A stretch of 36,574 nt of DNA, from NCBI GenBank assembly GCA_900315935.1, contig ONBB01000018.1, forward strand, positions 1-36,574, written 5' to 3'. The notes under the pieces were generated by a model, which was given only the letters and a program-made list of their open reading frames with translations, searched no databases and had not been told where the DNA came from. How positions within the stretch are numbered: the first letter of the stretch is position 1; every line of letters starts with the position of its first letter. Both the position numbers and the translations under genes were made by a program. This document shows positions 15,201 to 24,336 of this stretch, piece after piece. The DNA comes from an uncultured Bacteroidales bacterium (GTDB lineage: Bacteria; Bacteroidota; Bacteroidia; Bacteroidales; P3).

Positions 15201-18200
15201 CGGCTTCGCCAGCGGCGAGGCTTCGCCCAAGCACGGCTCCGTCCACCTCTCCCTCATGAAGGGTACCATCCACGGCAACGTCTTCGGCGGCTCCAACATG
15301 TCCACCGTCTACGGCCTCTCCTATTTCTACATCGGCAACAAGGCCGACGGCGAATACGTAACCGTCCTCGGCGACGTCTATGGCGGCAACGACCGCCTCG
15401 GCGATGTCGGTAACGGTGTTACCCTGCCCTTCGCCGACGCCTCCGGCACCGAGCTGACGGCCTCCGACGGCACGCCCCTCAACGACGGCGGTGTCGCCAA
15501 CTATAATACATATATATATGTACAGGGCACCCCGCAAATCAACCGCCTCTTCGGTGGCGGCAACGGCGCCTACAACTACGGTGAGCAGCCCGAGTACGGC
15601 GAGCCCCTCGAGGCTTTCTGCACCAGCACGGCCAACCACACCACCGTCCCTGTGCTCGCCTCCGCTTTCATCGACATCAACACTGACCCCACCGCTCGCA
15701 TCGACACCGTCTTCGGTGGCGGCAACGCGGCCGACGTGCAGGACCACGTCAAGGTGCTCCTCAACACCACCAACCACGACATCAACGACACGACTGTCGG
15801 CGTTATCTTCGGCGGCAATAACCAGGCCTCGATGAACTGTGTCCCCGAGGTGAAGGTCCAGAAGGGTGTCGTCAACACCATCTTCGGCGGTGGTAACATG
15901 GGCCACATGCTCGCCACCACCGACGCCATCCTCGACCAGTGCGGCAATACCGTCCCCTCCGTCTCCTCCTATGTGCTGCTCAACAGCGACGAGGCCACCG
16001 TCCTCGGTGCCGTCTTCGGCGGCTGCAACAAGGCCGACGTCCACGGCATGGCCTACGTGCAGGTTGTCAACACCTCCGACCACGGCGTCGACACCATCTA
16101 CGGTGGTAACGATGTCTCCGGCCGCATCACCGGCGACACCCGTGTCGACATCTTCGGCGGTAACGTCGGTACCGTCTACGGCGGCTCCAACGGCTACTAC
16201 GACTACGAGGAGCACGGCATCAACGACTACCGTGTCCGCACCTTCAACCACGCCCAGAACACCGGCGAAATCCTCTATGAGAATTCCATCGGCTCGCCCT
16301 ATGTCGACGAGACCACCGTCAACATCTTCGGCGGCTATGTCAAGAACAATATCTACGGTGGTGGCCGCATGGGCGACTGCCGTCTGACCAACGTCATCAT
16401 CAACGACGATGTCTGCCCCGGCACCGCCGGTGGCGGCGCCATCCTCCGCGGCCGTGTCTACGGCGGTGGTGAGGGTGATACCGCTCGCCTCGACATCGCC
16501 CACCGCGGTAACGTCCGCGAGGCCACCAACGTCGAGCTCCACCACGCCTCCGACATTATCGCCATCGCCTACGGTGGCGGCAAGGGTGGTGATGTGCACA
16601 ATGCCAACCTGACCTCCTTCGACACCTGGGACGAAAGCTTCCAGAGAATCTTCGGCGGCTGCTGGGGTTCCGATGTTACCGGTACTGCCCGCACCACCAT
16701 CGACGCCAACATGACCATCCTTGCAGGCGACGAGAGCATCTACACCGCAGAGCAGATTTTTGGCGGTAACGACTTCACCGGCAACTGCTTCCGCTCCGAA
16801 CTCATCCTCAACAGCGGCCGCTTCGACACTGTCTACGGTGCCGGTTGCGGTAAATACCCTGCTACGCCCTACCTCACCTCCACCGGTACCTACACCCAGA
16901 ACCGCGACCTCTATGTGCCCAACAACGAAGAGGTGGTGGTTACCGTCAACGGTTCCGACCCGCTTGACCCCTCCGAGACCACCGTCTGGGTCAACGGCAT
17001 TCTCTTCGGTGGCGGCCAGATGGGTACCACCATGCGCTATGTCAAGAACAGCATGGGCCATTACATTGATGCCAGCAACAATGAAATCACCTCTGCCGCC
17101 CAGGCAAAGGTGGCCGACACCAACCTCACCGTCGCCAACGCCCACACCGACGCCAACGACTATGCCTACATCAGCGTCAATGTCCACGGTGGCCAGTTCG
17201 CCAAAGATATTTTCGCCGGTGCCCAGGGTGAGGAAGGCCACAGCCAGCTGGTCTATGGCCTCAAGATGCTCAACATGGACGGCGGTTATGTCAAGCAGTC
17301 CATCTATGGCGGTTCCCAGTCTGTCTCCGACGGCTACAGCCGCCAGGAGTGCAACAGCGATGGCGCAAACGACGGCCGCATCGACGTAACCACCACCATG
17401 CGTCCCAGCTCTGTCCTGAACCTCGTCGGCGGCACTGTCGAGAACCACGTCTACGGCGCCGGCTTCAAGGGCTTCACCTACGGCTCCGTCTATGTCAACG
17501 TCGGTCGCGACGCTGTCGAGAATTCCACCGTATGGCGCACTCCTTACGGCCCCGCCGGCAACCGCACCGATGCCGCCTACGCCGACTTCAAACCCGGCGT
17601 TACCGACGGCATCGCCCCCGCCCTCACCTTCGGCGAACCTCTCATGCTGATAGCTTCCGTCTACGCCGGTGCCAACTGGGGTCAGAACGCTGGAAGCTAC
17701 GAATTTACCGGCAGAGGATTTTATGGTGGTGAAAGTCGCATTCTCATTGATGGAAAAGATTATTCCGACGACAATGTGATGATGGAAATTGGTAATTCCA
17801 TCCTGGGTGCTGGTACTTCCGTTCTCGGCGGCGACCTCTTAAGCAGAATTGACATCCGCAACTATGGCGGTCAGTTTATGTGCGATGCGGAGCAGGATTT
17901 GATGGCCGTCCAGCGTGCGGACGCTCTATATCTTCATAATACGGGTATTAGATATCTCGGTATCACTGATGCCTCTTCTGCTTTATATAGTCCTAATTAT
18001 GCTATCAACAAGGTTGATACGGTCAACGCTGTTGGCTATAACATCATAGAGATAGAAGCTCCTAAGGCTGAGATTTCTCTCCTTCGTTTCTTTGAGGATG
18101 TTGATGATATGACCTGCTACGACTATACCACCTACCCGCAGGCTGGCAACTGCCTCGTTCCCGCTACCCTTGCCGATTTGAACGGAGGTACTCAGGTCTG

Positions 18201-21200
18201 CACCTATGGTGAAGATACTGCCTGCTCCAAACTTAATCGAATTGATCCTAACAATCATAAATACACCGCTCTGTTGATGAACAATGGTGTTACCGTTGAT
18301 GTGCATACCGAAGAGACAGGCTATGGCGGAATCATTGGCTATGGCTACCTTATTGCTCAAGACGGCACCAAGCCTGTTGTTCGTGCTCGTATCAAGAATA
18401 ATTCCACTAATCCCAATGATGGCGGTTTCAGTGAAACCTGTAATAGCAGCAATATGGGTGATGATGGTAGTATGCAGTATCGAACCTATGCTGCTGACGG
18501 CTATCGTTACTGGGCGCCAGGAGGTGGTTTGAGCACCCGCGAGGTGGTACTGCTTGCGCACTCTAATCCTACGCTCCTCGACGAGGATAAAACCATTAAG
18601 GTTACTTCGTCCGATGGCGAAGATGAGCACAACTATAGCCTAGCACACACCCAGATTGTTCTTCCCCCCAGCAAGGCAGGTAACTACTACAAACTTGGTG
18701 TTTCTGGTATCAAGATTAGTGAGGAAAACGATGTAATCAATCTTGTCGATATTACTTGGCGCCCATCTGACTGGAATGCTCCGCAGAATGACGAGTGGGC
18801 CACTCATGAGACACAAGGGTCTAGTGCCAGTGATTGGTTCATCCCTGGAGGCAATCCTGCAAGCTTTGTATCAGAGGAGGCTATTCAGAAAGACCCCAAC
18901 ACCACTTTTGGTATTTTCATGGCTTGTGGCGAGGGTTTCACTACAACTAGGCCGAATACAGAAAACTCCTCTCAGGTGTCGCAAGGTATGACGGTGATTA
19001 CTTCCAACCCCAATGCGGATGTTAAAGGCGATCATAGAGATAGTCCTCGCAAGGGTTTCTATTCCTACACTGTAGCTTCCAACGATGTCTCTCCTGTCAT
19101 GGATCTCTATCTGACCTATGACAACTCCTTCTTCAACTCTGTCCTCGGCTCTGTCAAGTTTGTGTTGGTAGAGTATGGCCCTTCCGGTCAGCCCACGGGC
19201 GACTCTATTTTAGTTGAGGCTTATGTCTCTACCATCATCAATGAGTTCAAGGATATGGAATTCGATCTCATTGCAACCTCTAACGAGGGCGAGTCGAACA
19301 CCTTCCTGCGTCGTGGTATACTTCCTGCTACACTGAGTACCCGTAGCCTCTATATTGAGTCGGTCAAATGGTTCCCCACCAAGCCGAGTCCGGAGAAATC
19401 CATCCCCTATGAGAGTGGCGATCCGCTGGGCTTCACCCTCTCCGGTCACCGTGAAAATCCGGGTTACATCCTTACCAATGACCCGGTGGCCAACCGCTAC
19501 CGCTTCGCCGTCAATGTGCAGCCTGCTGACAACTCTTCCGAAGGAGCAACCTCTGATATCGGATGGTATTCTATAACTAACCATAGTACCGATGTCTACA
19601 CACTGGCCAAGTCCGATCCTGCCACAGGCAATTCGGTCAACAAGGGTAATCTAGCCTCGCTTCTTCCCGTAAGTGCGGCAAATGTTGATACAACCGACCT
19701 CACGGGAGGATTAGATCCTCGCGGTGTTCAGGTAGGTATTCTTGATGGTCGTGGCTTGGCGGGTCTCAATTTCGAACTCTTCTACGATGGCCGCTTTGTT
19801 ACTGAGTGGCGCGGCTACTATGTTGGCGACATTGTTTTGGGCATGAACAGCTATGTTCAGGGCTGCGATGGTTGTGCCCCCAACCCCTTCACTATCACAC
19901 TCCACGTCAAGGTACGTCCTGGCACCGATACCATCTTTGTCGGCACAGTGGATGCGCTTGACCGTGCCCGTCCCGACCTTCCCGGTTCTACATGGCCCTA
20001 TGTAGAGAATCCTCCCAGCATGGATGAGAAGGGGCGTCGTCCCAAATATTGGGTGAAGACCCTCAAGGATGTTGAGGCTATCTGGAAGGAAGGTACCGTG
20101 GTGTGCGTTGTCGATGAGGTTATTGTTGACGAAGACATGACGGAAGGCAACTCGAAGCTGTTTGGAAGCACCAATGCTGAAGAACCGATGGAGATTATCC
20201 GTTACACAGGACACCATAGCGATAAGCCCAACGAGAGTGGCGTATACCGCGGACCCATGATTAATGTTACCGGAGGCGGTAGAGTTGCTTTCCGCAATGT
20301 AATTTTCAAGGGAAGTGCAGTGGGTATGCTGGGCAACACCTATGCCAGCCACTGGCCTGCCAACACGCCCAATTTGATGACCTCTAAAACTTCCACTGAA
20401 CATCTCGTGGCTGATACCAACTTGGTATATGGTCCCATACTTGCCATCACCGATGGTGGTTATGTTTCCCTTGAGAACAATGTAGTGTTTGAGGAAAACT
20501 GGAATGCCTATACCGGAGATAATATTAAACAGCGTGGTGGAGCCATTAGTATTACCGATAGTCGTATTTACGATGCTGGAGGCAATGAAATTGTTGGCGA
20601 CGCACGTAGTACACTCCGTCTGCATAACAATGTAACGGTGCAAAATAATATTGTTGTTAACAACCGAGAAACATTGAATCACAGCGACAATGGTGCCATA
20701 TATCTCGACAAGGCTAATTTGCAATTAGGTAAATCTTCTTTGGGCACTGCAATCAAGATTATTGATAATCACATTGATAAGGTTGTGTCCACAGGAGCCA
20801 AGGCTAGCAGCGTTAAGCCAGAGACGACCTACTGGACTCCTCAGTACGATACGAATACACCTCCAGCCTTGGATAAATGGATTATGGATACCGCTGTAAT
20901 CAATGCTTTGCCCAAGGGTAATGTCTTCTTGACCCGTTCTGCTGGGGACTGGGATGAGGACGGTGTGCCTGATTATGCCCTTGAGGATACTTGGGAGGAC
21001 TATTCCAGCGCAGTTCGGTACTACAATGAAGAGCCTACTGCAGGTACTCGGATAGGAATCTCTCGTTGGTTCCCAGGCGATCCTTCTAAGGGTGAGACCC
21101 CGCGTGATACTATCCAGATTGCATATCACGAAGAATCTGGTACCAATGTTTCGAAGGGTATTTATGAAAAGGGTACTTTCTCATCGGATGAGGGCTATAA

Positions 21201-24075
21201 AATTATGTATAGTCCAATGGTTGACCGAAATCATATCTACGAATATCGCTGCGCAACATTCCGTCATCAAGACATAGCCGTTGGCGATACCGATCCGCTG
21301 CTTTCGGTCTGGGATGACGATTTGGGTGATATGCGTACGATTGCGGTGGACGATGAAGCCTTGGAGTACAAGATAGATCCTATGGCTACCTGTCCCAACG
21401 GAGGCGACTCTCTGATTTATCGTGTCCGCAATGGTTTCTTCCCATACACCTATCGTTGGTTCAACAACGCTGCCACCAATCCTTCACACGCAACCCTCTC
21501 TTCGCGCAATACAGAGACGACCAATATTGCTGTTATGAGTGATATTGAAAGCGGCAACTATTCGAGATTCTTCGATGCTGTAGCAGACACTATAGTGTTG
21601 CCTTATGTTGCGCTTCCCATTGACAACACTCCGCAGGTGCTTGACTACACTGTTACGGCTACGGATGCTTTCGGCTGCCAGGTGTCCAAACGCATCAATA
21701 TCACTATTAAGAAAGACCGCGATGCGGGCAATGCCTTCGCCAAGACGACAACCTACGGCACAAGTGGCACCACCCTCACGGAGCACTGGACCGACACGAA
21801 CTCCTACCTCAACGATCCTACCGTTGTGGCAGCGGGTGAACGCACCTACCGCGGCGTGGTCATCACTCCCTATGCCTGGCCGTCGCACAGCACTGCCGAT
21901 GCTAGCTATGATATCATTACGGCCACTGGTGCCAATGCCCAGTATGCCCACCTGCAGGCCGGTGGAGTCATTGACCTTGCCACCACCAGCTTCTGCGAGG
22001 GCGATGTCATCAACCTCCAGGCAGCGGATAATGCGTCTTCCGCATGTGATGAAAATGGACGCTCGAGCATGGGCTTCATCATGTGGGACTTCGATCCCTA
22101 TGTAGACCAGGTCTATTCTCCCACCTCCAACTACATTGTTCCTCCCGCCGATGCCACCGTCATGGCTTACTATGGCCCGATAAACTACTGGACCGATGTT
22201 ATCTACGATGAGGCTTCCGCTGGTGCCAAGAACGACCCCAACTACTACTTCACTCGCACCAATAACGAGGGCTACATCACCACCTACAACGACGATGTCC
22301 ACATCTACAACGAGGCCGGTCTGGCTTGGCTCATCAGCATCGCCAACGGTCTCAACCTCCAGCAGCTCCGCCAGTTCTACTTCAACCAGATCTACCTCCA
22401 CAAGAAGTCTGACGGCACGCCTTACGACATGGGTTGCTACAAGTGGACGCCCATCGGCAACGCCCAGCATCCTTTCCGTGGCTGGTTCATCGGTGTCGGC
22501 AGCACATACAATGACACCGCCAGACTTGCCAACGGCGACTATGTTGTCATCAAGAACCTCGTTGTCGACGAGCCCCTGATGTCCAATGTCGGCTTCTTCG
22601 GCCACATTGACACTGCCCGCATCAGCGGCATCAAGTTCGAAGGTGCCCTTATGCGCGGTGCCCACCACGTGGGTACCCTCGCCGCCCGCTCGACGCACGC
22701 CCGCATCAACAACGTGGCCGTCGTCGACAGCCTCGAGCGCGATGTAACCACCACCCTGCTTGTAACCCACAACATCTCCGGTGGTCTCATCGGCTACTCC
22801 GAGAACGACATCATCAACAGAACCTCCATCAAGGCCAAGTACCTCGGCGATGCCGTCTACAGCGGCGGTGTGGTCGGTTATGGTAACAAGTCCACCATCG
22901 CCAACAGCGCGGCACGTAACGACAACCGCATGAACGGCCTCTACCTCGGCGGTATAGCCGGTTACCTCAACGGCGATGCCCCGGTCTCCGGTCTCTTCCG
23001 CGCCAAGCGTGCCGGCAATCCCTCGGTGCTGCGCAACAACTATGTGCGCTTCACCACCCACTCCAGCGCCACCCAGGTGGGCGGTCTTGTCGGCCACGCC
23101 GAGAACACCATCATGGAGAACAACTATGTCTACGGCCAGGTTACCAGCCTCTTCTCCGATGGCGGTGTCGCCTCGACGCTGGGCAACAATGCCAATGTCT
23201 CGCACAACTACTATGCCAGTGCCGCGGCCGACAAGGCTGTCGGTTCCACCTCCGGCAACGCTAATCTTTCTGATTACGCCTCCTTCCAGGGTTCCGGCAA
23301 CGCCGTTACCATGAGCGACCGTGTCGACGGTGTGAACAACCTCACCCGCGTACTTAATATCTGGGTGCGTGAGCAGAACACCAACGGTGGCGAATACCTC
23401 ACCTGGACTTCCGACATGGTGGGCGACAACCACGGCTACCCGGTCTTCGGCACTCCCGACCTCATCCCGGTCTACGACAGCGTTGTCCTCGAGAACTGCG
23501 GCGAGGTGGAATGGAACGGCATCCTCTACCATGAGGACACCCGCCTGGTGGTCAACTTCATCGACTCTGTCCAGATGATTGACTCCACCCTGGCCACCAT
23601 CATCCGTGTGCACCACGCCACCTACACCCAGTACGCCGACTCGGCCACCGTCGGTCTCGAGTACTCCGGCTATGGCTTCTATGTCTCCGCCGCCGAGAGC
23701 GAGCTCCTGCGCCGCACCCTCGACAGCGCCGGCTACGCCACCCTCGTCCTCACCGACACCCTCCAGGGCGTCCATGGATGCGACTCCATCATCACCCTCT
23801 CCCTCACCTTCTCCGGCACCAAGGGTGTTACCGACGTCAAGCCTGTGGCTGACATCAAGGTCTACCCGAACCCCACCACCTCGGTGGTCAACGTGGCGAC
23901 CGACGAGATGTCCCGTATCGAGCTCTACGACAACGGTGGCCGCACCCTGCAGAACCACCAGGTCCACGGACAGCCCGTCTTCTCGCTCGACCTCTCGGTC
24001 TATCCTGCCGGTGTCTACTACATCCGCGTCCACACCCCGCATGGTGTAACCATCCAGAAAGTCATTAAACGATAG
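12250..24075 (+). CDS. Giant repeat-rich surface protein with T9SS type A sorting domain
   Basis: This 3941-residue protein begins with a signal peptide (MKLKSKLLYTLLAAIAVSVLP...IQAQ). Residues to about 430 are Ig-like with Thr-rich strands. Residues about 430-1820 hold some 33 copies of a VFGGGN/VYGGSN motif every 40 residues or so, probably a beta-solenoid. About 2610-2850 looks like a right-handed beta-helix (VTGGGRVAFRNVIFKG, GGYVSLENNVVFEEN). About 3350-3680 contains GLUG-like repeats (SGGVVGYGNKSTIANS, VGGLVGHAENTIMENNYVYG). A GCDSIITLSLTF segment and the T9SS type A domain (about 3868-3941, KVYPNPTTSVVNV to IQKVIKR) end it. I infer a surface-anchored adhesin or matrix protein. Starts at TTG 12241, ATG 12250 and ATG 12265 are possible; 12250 is chosen, and 12265 would also leave a good signal peptide. 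Codon usage changes sharply within about 17,700-21,720. Confidence 0.9.
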   Translation: MKTPNMKLKSKLLYTLLAAIAVSVLPMKIQAQTGRSFTISSGQVKWLLGGQSGSTQIMSYRPDGSPDYGTYTGSDVTFQVDGGANYLALNPAGDGSLTVTNSFSDRCVWHNSDNPGYCYQEVEGYRYYLRGTVDGLSVWKVAVGQPIGTATKWTALEAGGYLDQNFVRNGQSVVARYWMMFDGSLPKMSCEALHRPESRRFVAQTGNAYTYYCPNGSGTGSTGVAAVLLPVQTIEHAASVPDAASQNIGVADISGTQTLKLGESFSPAVVYTPEAQAGANYNLTEAYREVRVCTKLKGLTLAGIGNEYVHGDHGIPTWTSYYYYSSDGYATRRTSTPTPVSTFISSASVNQWHWELDNASKRYLTISGENTASPTITCIATPAPNDVTATLTVSVTTTQGITESATVTFTVSSDFDRQTLTESENSVFINGAVFGGGRMADIDGSTDVLVINCDSVSRVYGGNDICGTVRDSAQVVIGNTATSDFLGINSVYGAGNGFYSYDGTSAPFTVCNTAIGVGTQVRNWGDNSGDIIATVDVPTNVPLIYKTKVFINSAYARIDTVFGGARNADVVLRPGIAANIVDTLASVTVNNGIVYAVFGGNNVGGCMNNDTLNHARSAVNINKTVLNPNLATDTAVVNSFYTRFGREYALRYVFGGGNKVFSALRSDVYVNGGMIDTCFAGGNMASVYRANVYVDCNDTNKIYHNGWVTDHDWDTEADMVDKWVGTRGNYNIRALFGGNNRAPMECVPDVLLIAGGIGVVYGGGSAGDMVNERLNIASDVTYVERHRNAITNAKNEFNEAKNRLVAPQAALGTFIHVPATSTDLWVDYLYGGCRSANVNHATLVHLEGGHIGTVFGGCNISGNVGWAKVQSATGRGRGGTYVVIDEGAKVYVDVFGGSNGYYHCVDNEQAAAAKYIADPQFTDNQGTPFDPFNDYVGFLRPTHNYTHLLMNGGEVYGNVYGGGNHATVGYFNSTYGYPDANAAGGFASGEASPKHGSVHLSLMKGTIHGNVFGGSNMSTVYGLSYFYIGNKADGEYVTVLGDVYGGNDRLGDVGNGVTLPFADASGTELTASDGTPLNDGGVANYNTYIYVQGTPQINRLFGGGNGAYNYGEQPEYGEPLEAFCTSTANHTTVPVLASAFIDINTDPTARIDTVFGGGNAADVQDHVKVLLNTTNHDINDTTVGVIFGGNNQASMNCVPEVKVQKGVVNTIFGGGNMGHMLATTDAILDQCGNTVPSVSSYVLLNSDEATVLGAVFGGCNKADVHGMAYVQVVNTSDHGVDTIYGGNDVSGRITGDTRVDIFGGNVGTVYGGSNGYYDYEEHGINDYRVRTFNHAQNTGEILYENSIGSPYVDETTVNIFGGYVKNNIYGGGRMGDCRLTNVIINDDVCPGTAGGGAILRGRVYGGGEGDTARLDIAHRGNVREATNVELHHASDIIAIAYGGGKGGDVHNANLTSFDTWDESFQRIFGGCWGSDVTGTARTTIDANMTILAGDESIYTAEQIFGGNDFTGNCFRSELILNSGRFDTVYGAGCGKYPATPYLTSTGTYTQNRDLYVPNNEEVVVTVNGSDPLDPSETTVWVNGILFGGGQMGTTMRYVKNSMGHYIDASNNEITSAAQAKVADTNLTVANAHTDANDYAYISVNVHGGQFAKDIFAGAQGEEGHSQLVYGLKMLNMDGGYVKQSIYGGSQSVSDGYSRQECNSDGANDGRIDVTTTMRPSSVLNLVGGTVENHVYGAGFKGFTYGSVYVNVGRDAVENSTVWRTPYGPAGNRTDAAYADFKPGVTDGIAPALTFGEPLMLIASVYAGANWGQNAGSYEFTGRGFYGGESRILIDGKDYSDDNVMMEIGNSILGAGTSVLGGDLLSRIDIRNYGGQFMCDAEQDLMAVQRADALYLHNTGIRYLGITDASSALYSPNYAINKVDTVNAVGYNIIEIEAPKAEISLLRFFEDVDDMTCYDYTTYPQAGNCLVPATLADLNGGTQVCTYGEDTACSKLNRIDPNNHKYTALLMNNGVTVDVHTEETGYGGIIGYGYLIAQDGTKPVVRARIKNNSTNPNDGGFSETCNSSNMGDDGSMQYRTYAADGYRYWAPGGGLSTREVVLLAHSNPTLLDEDKTIKVTSSDGEDEHNYSLAHTQIVLPPSKAGNYYKLGVSGIKISEENDVINLVDITWRPSDWNAPQNDEWATHETQGSSASDWFIPGGNPASFVSEEAIQKDPNTTFGIFMACGEGFTTTRPNTENSSQVSQGMTVITSNPNADVKGDHRDSPRKGFYSYTVASNDVSPVMDLYLTYDNSFFNSVLGSVKFVLVEYGPSGQPTGDSILVEAYVSTIINEFKDMEFDLIATSNEGESNTFLRRGILPATLSTRSLYIESVKWFPTKPSPEKSIPYESGDPLGFTLSGHRENPGYILTNDPVANRYRFAVNVQPADNSSEGATSDIGWYSITNHSTDVYTLAKSDPATGNSVNKGNLASLLPVSAANVDTTDLTGGLDPRGVQVGILDGRGLAGLNFELFYDGRFVTEWRGYYVGDIVLGMNSYVQGCDGCAPNPFTITLHVKVRPGTDTIFVGTVDALDRARPDLPGSTWPYVENPPSMDEKGRRPKYWVKTLKDVEAIWKEGTVVCVVDEVIVDEDMTEGNSKLFGSTNAEEPMEIIRYTGHHSDKPNESGVYRGPMINVTGGGRVAFRNVIFKGSAVGMLGNTYASHWPANTPNLMTSKTSTEHLVADTNLVYGPILAITDGGYVSLENNVVFEENWNAYTGDNIKQRGGAISITDSRIYDAGGNEIVGDARSTLRLHNNVTVQNNIVVNNRETLNHSDNGAIYLDKANLQLGKSSLGTAIKIIDNHIDKVVSTGAKASSVKPETTYWTPQYDTNTPPALDKWIMDTAVINALPKGNVFLTRSAGDWDEDGVPDYALEDTWEDYSSAVRYYNEEPTAGTRIGISRWFPGDPSKGETPRDTIQIAYHEESGTNVSKGIYEKGTFSSDEGYKIMYSPMVDRNHIYEYRCATFRHQDIAVGDTDPLLSVWDDDLGDMRTIAVDDEALEYKIDPMATCPNGGDSLIYRVRNGFFPYTYRWFNNAATNPSHATLSSRNTETTNIAVMSDIESGNYSRFFDAVADTIVLPYVALPIDNTPQVLDYTVTATDAFGCQVSKRINITIKKDRDAGNAFAKTTTYGTSGTTLTEHWTDTNSYLNDPTVVAAGERTYRGVVITPYAWPSHSTADASYDIITATGANAQYAHLQAGGVIDLATTSFCEGDVINLQAADNASSACDENGRSSMGFIMWDFDPYVDQVYSPTSNYIVPPADATVMAYYGPINYWTDVIYDEASAGAKNDPNYYFTRTNNEGYITTYNDDVHIYNEAGLAWLISIANGLNLQQLRQFYFNQIYLHKKSDGTPYDMGCYKWTPIGNAQHPFRGWFIGVGSTYNDTARLANGDYVVIKNLVVDEPLMSNVGFFGHIDTARISGIKFEGALMRGAHHVGTLAARSTHARINNVAVVDSLERDVTTTLLVTHNISGGLIGYSENDIINRTSIKAKYLGDAVYSGGVVGYGNKSTIANSAARNDNRMNGLYLGGIAGYLNGDAPVSGLFRAKRAGNPSVLRNNYVRFTTHSSATQVGGLVGHAENTIMENNYVYGQVTSLFSDGGVASTLGNNANVSHNYYASAAADKAVGSTSGNANLSDYASFQGSGNAVTMSDRVDGVNNLTRVLNIWVREQNTNGGEYLTWTSDMVGDNHGYPVFGTPDLIPVYDSVVLENCGEVEWNGILYHEDTRLVVNFIDSVQMIDSTLATIIRVHHATYTQYADSATVGLEYSGYGFYVSAAESELLRRTLDSAGYATLVLTDTLQGVHGCDSIITLSLTFSGTKGVTDVKPVADIKVYPNPTTSVVNVATDEMSRIELYDNGGRTLQNHQVHGQPVFSLDLSVYPAGVYYIRVHTPHGVTIQKVIKR
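13540..17700 (+). repeat. Coding tandem repeats: about 33 VFGGGN-type units
   Basis: The motif (V/I/L)(F/Y)GG(G/N/C/S)(N/R) recurs about 33 times over roughly 1390 residues, a mean spacing near 42 residues. Between motifs, strand-like segments such as ADVxxxVxVNGG alternate with turns. Examples are TVFGGARNADV, NVYGGGNHATV, TVFGGGNAADV and AVFGGCNKADV. Later units decay to YGAG/YAGA. The DNA copies are not identical, so the duplications are old or under selection at the protein level only. Confidence 0.85.
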
Positions 24076-24100
24076 TGTAACAGTCAAAAAAGCACATGAT

Positions 24101-24301
24101 ATGAAAAGAATCTATGTCAAACCTGCCCTTGAGGTTTACGATTACCTTGCCGAGGAGGGTTATGCCAACACCGTCGCCCTCCACCGCGACTATGTTCTCA
24201 TCGAGGGCAACGACCACAGCACCACTCGTGCCTCGGAGGAAATCACCGATATCACCGATGCCGACGGCGAGTACACTGCCTCTACTTGGGAAACCTGGTA
24301 A
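24101..24301 (+). CDS. Small KxYxKP protein of unknown function
   Basis: This 66-residue ORF starts 25 bases after the stop of the giant gene and ends 35 bases before the lipoprotein gene, all on one strand. Its start, MKRIYVKPALEVYDYLAEEG, fits a pattern (MKKxYxKPxxEVxxLxxE) that I know from many small Bacteroidales proteins near surface-protein and lipoprotein genes. I know no established function for them. The rest is acidic (EEITDITDADGEY) and ends TASTWETW. There is no signal peptide or membrane segment. Codon usage matches the flanking genes. It could be a cytoplasmic partner of the secreted proteins or a precursor peptide; the sequence does not decide. Confidence 0.75.
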   Translation: MKRIYVKPALEVYDYLAEEGYANTVALHRDYVLIEGNDHSTTRASEEITDITDADGEYTASTWETW

Positions 24302-24336
24302 TAAAGTGATTACTTAAAACGAAAGAACAACTCATT

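Noticed and set aside
12199-17448. Antisense open frame of 1749 codons opposite the giant gene
   Set aside because: It is a by-product of the C-ending codon bias of the sense gene. Its translation is a low-complexity Val/Gly/Ala/Asp string with no signal peptide or domain, and the sense frame has clear domains and a T9SS signal.
21484-24087. Antisense open frame of 867 codons
   Set aside because: It has the same cause; it lies exactly where the sense codon bias resumes, and its composition is similarly monotonous.
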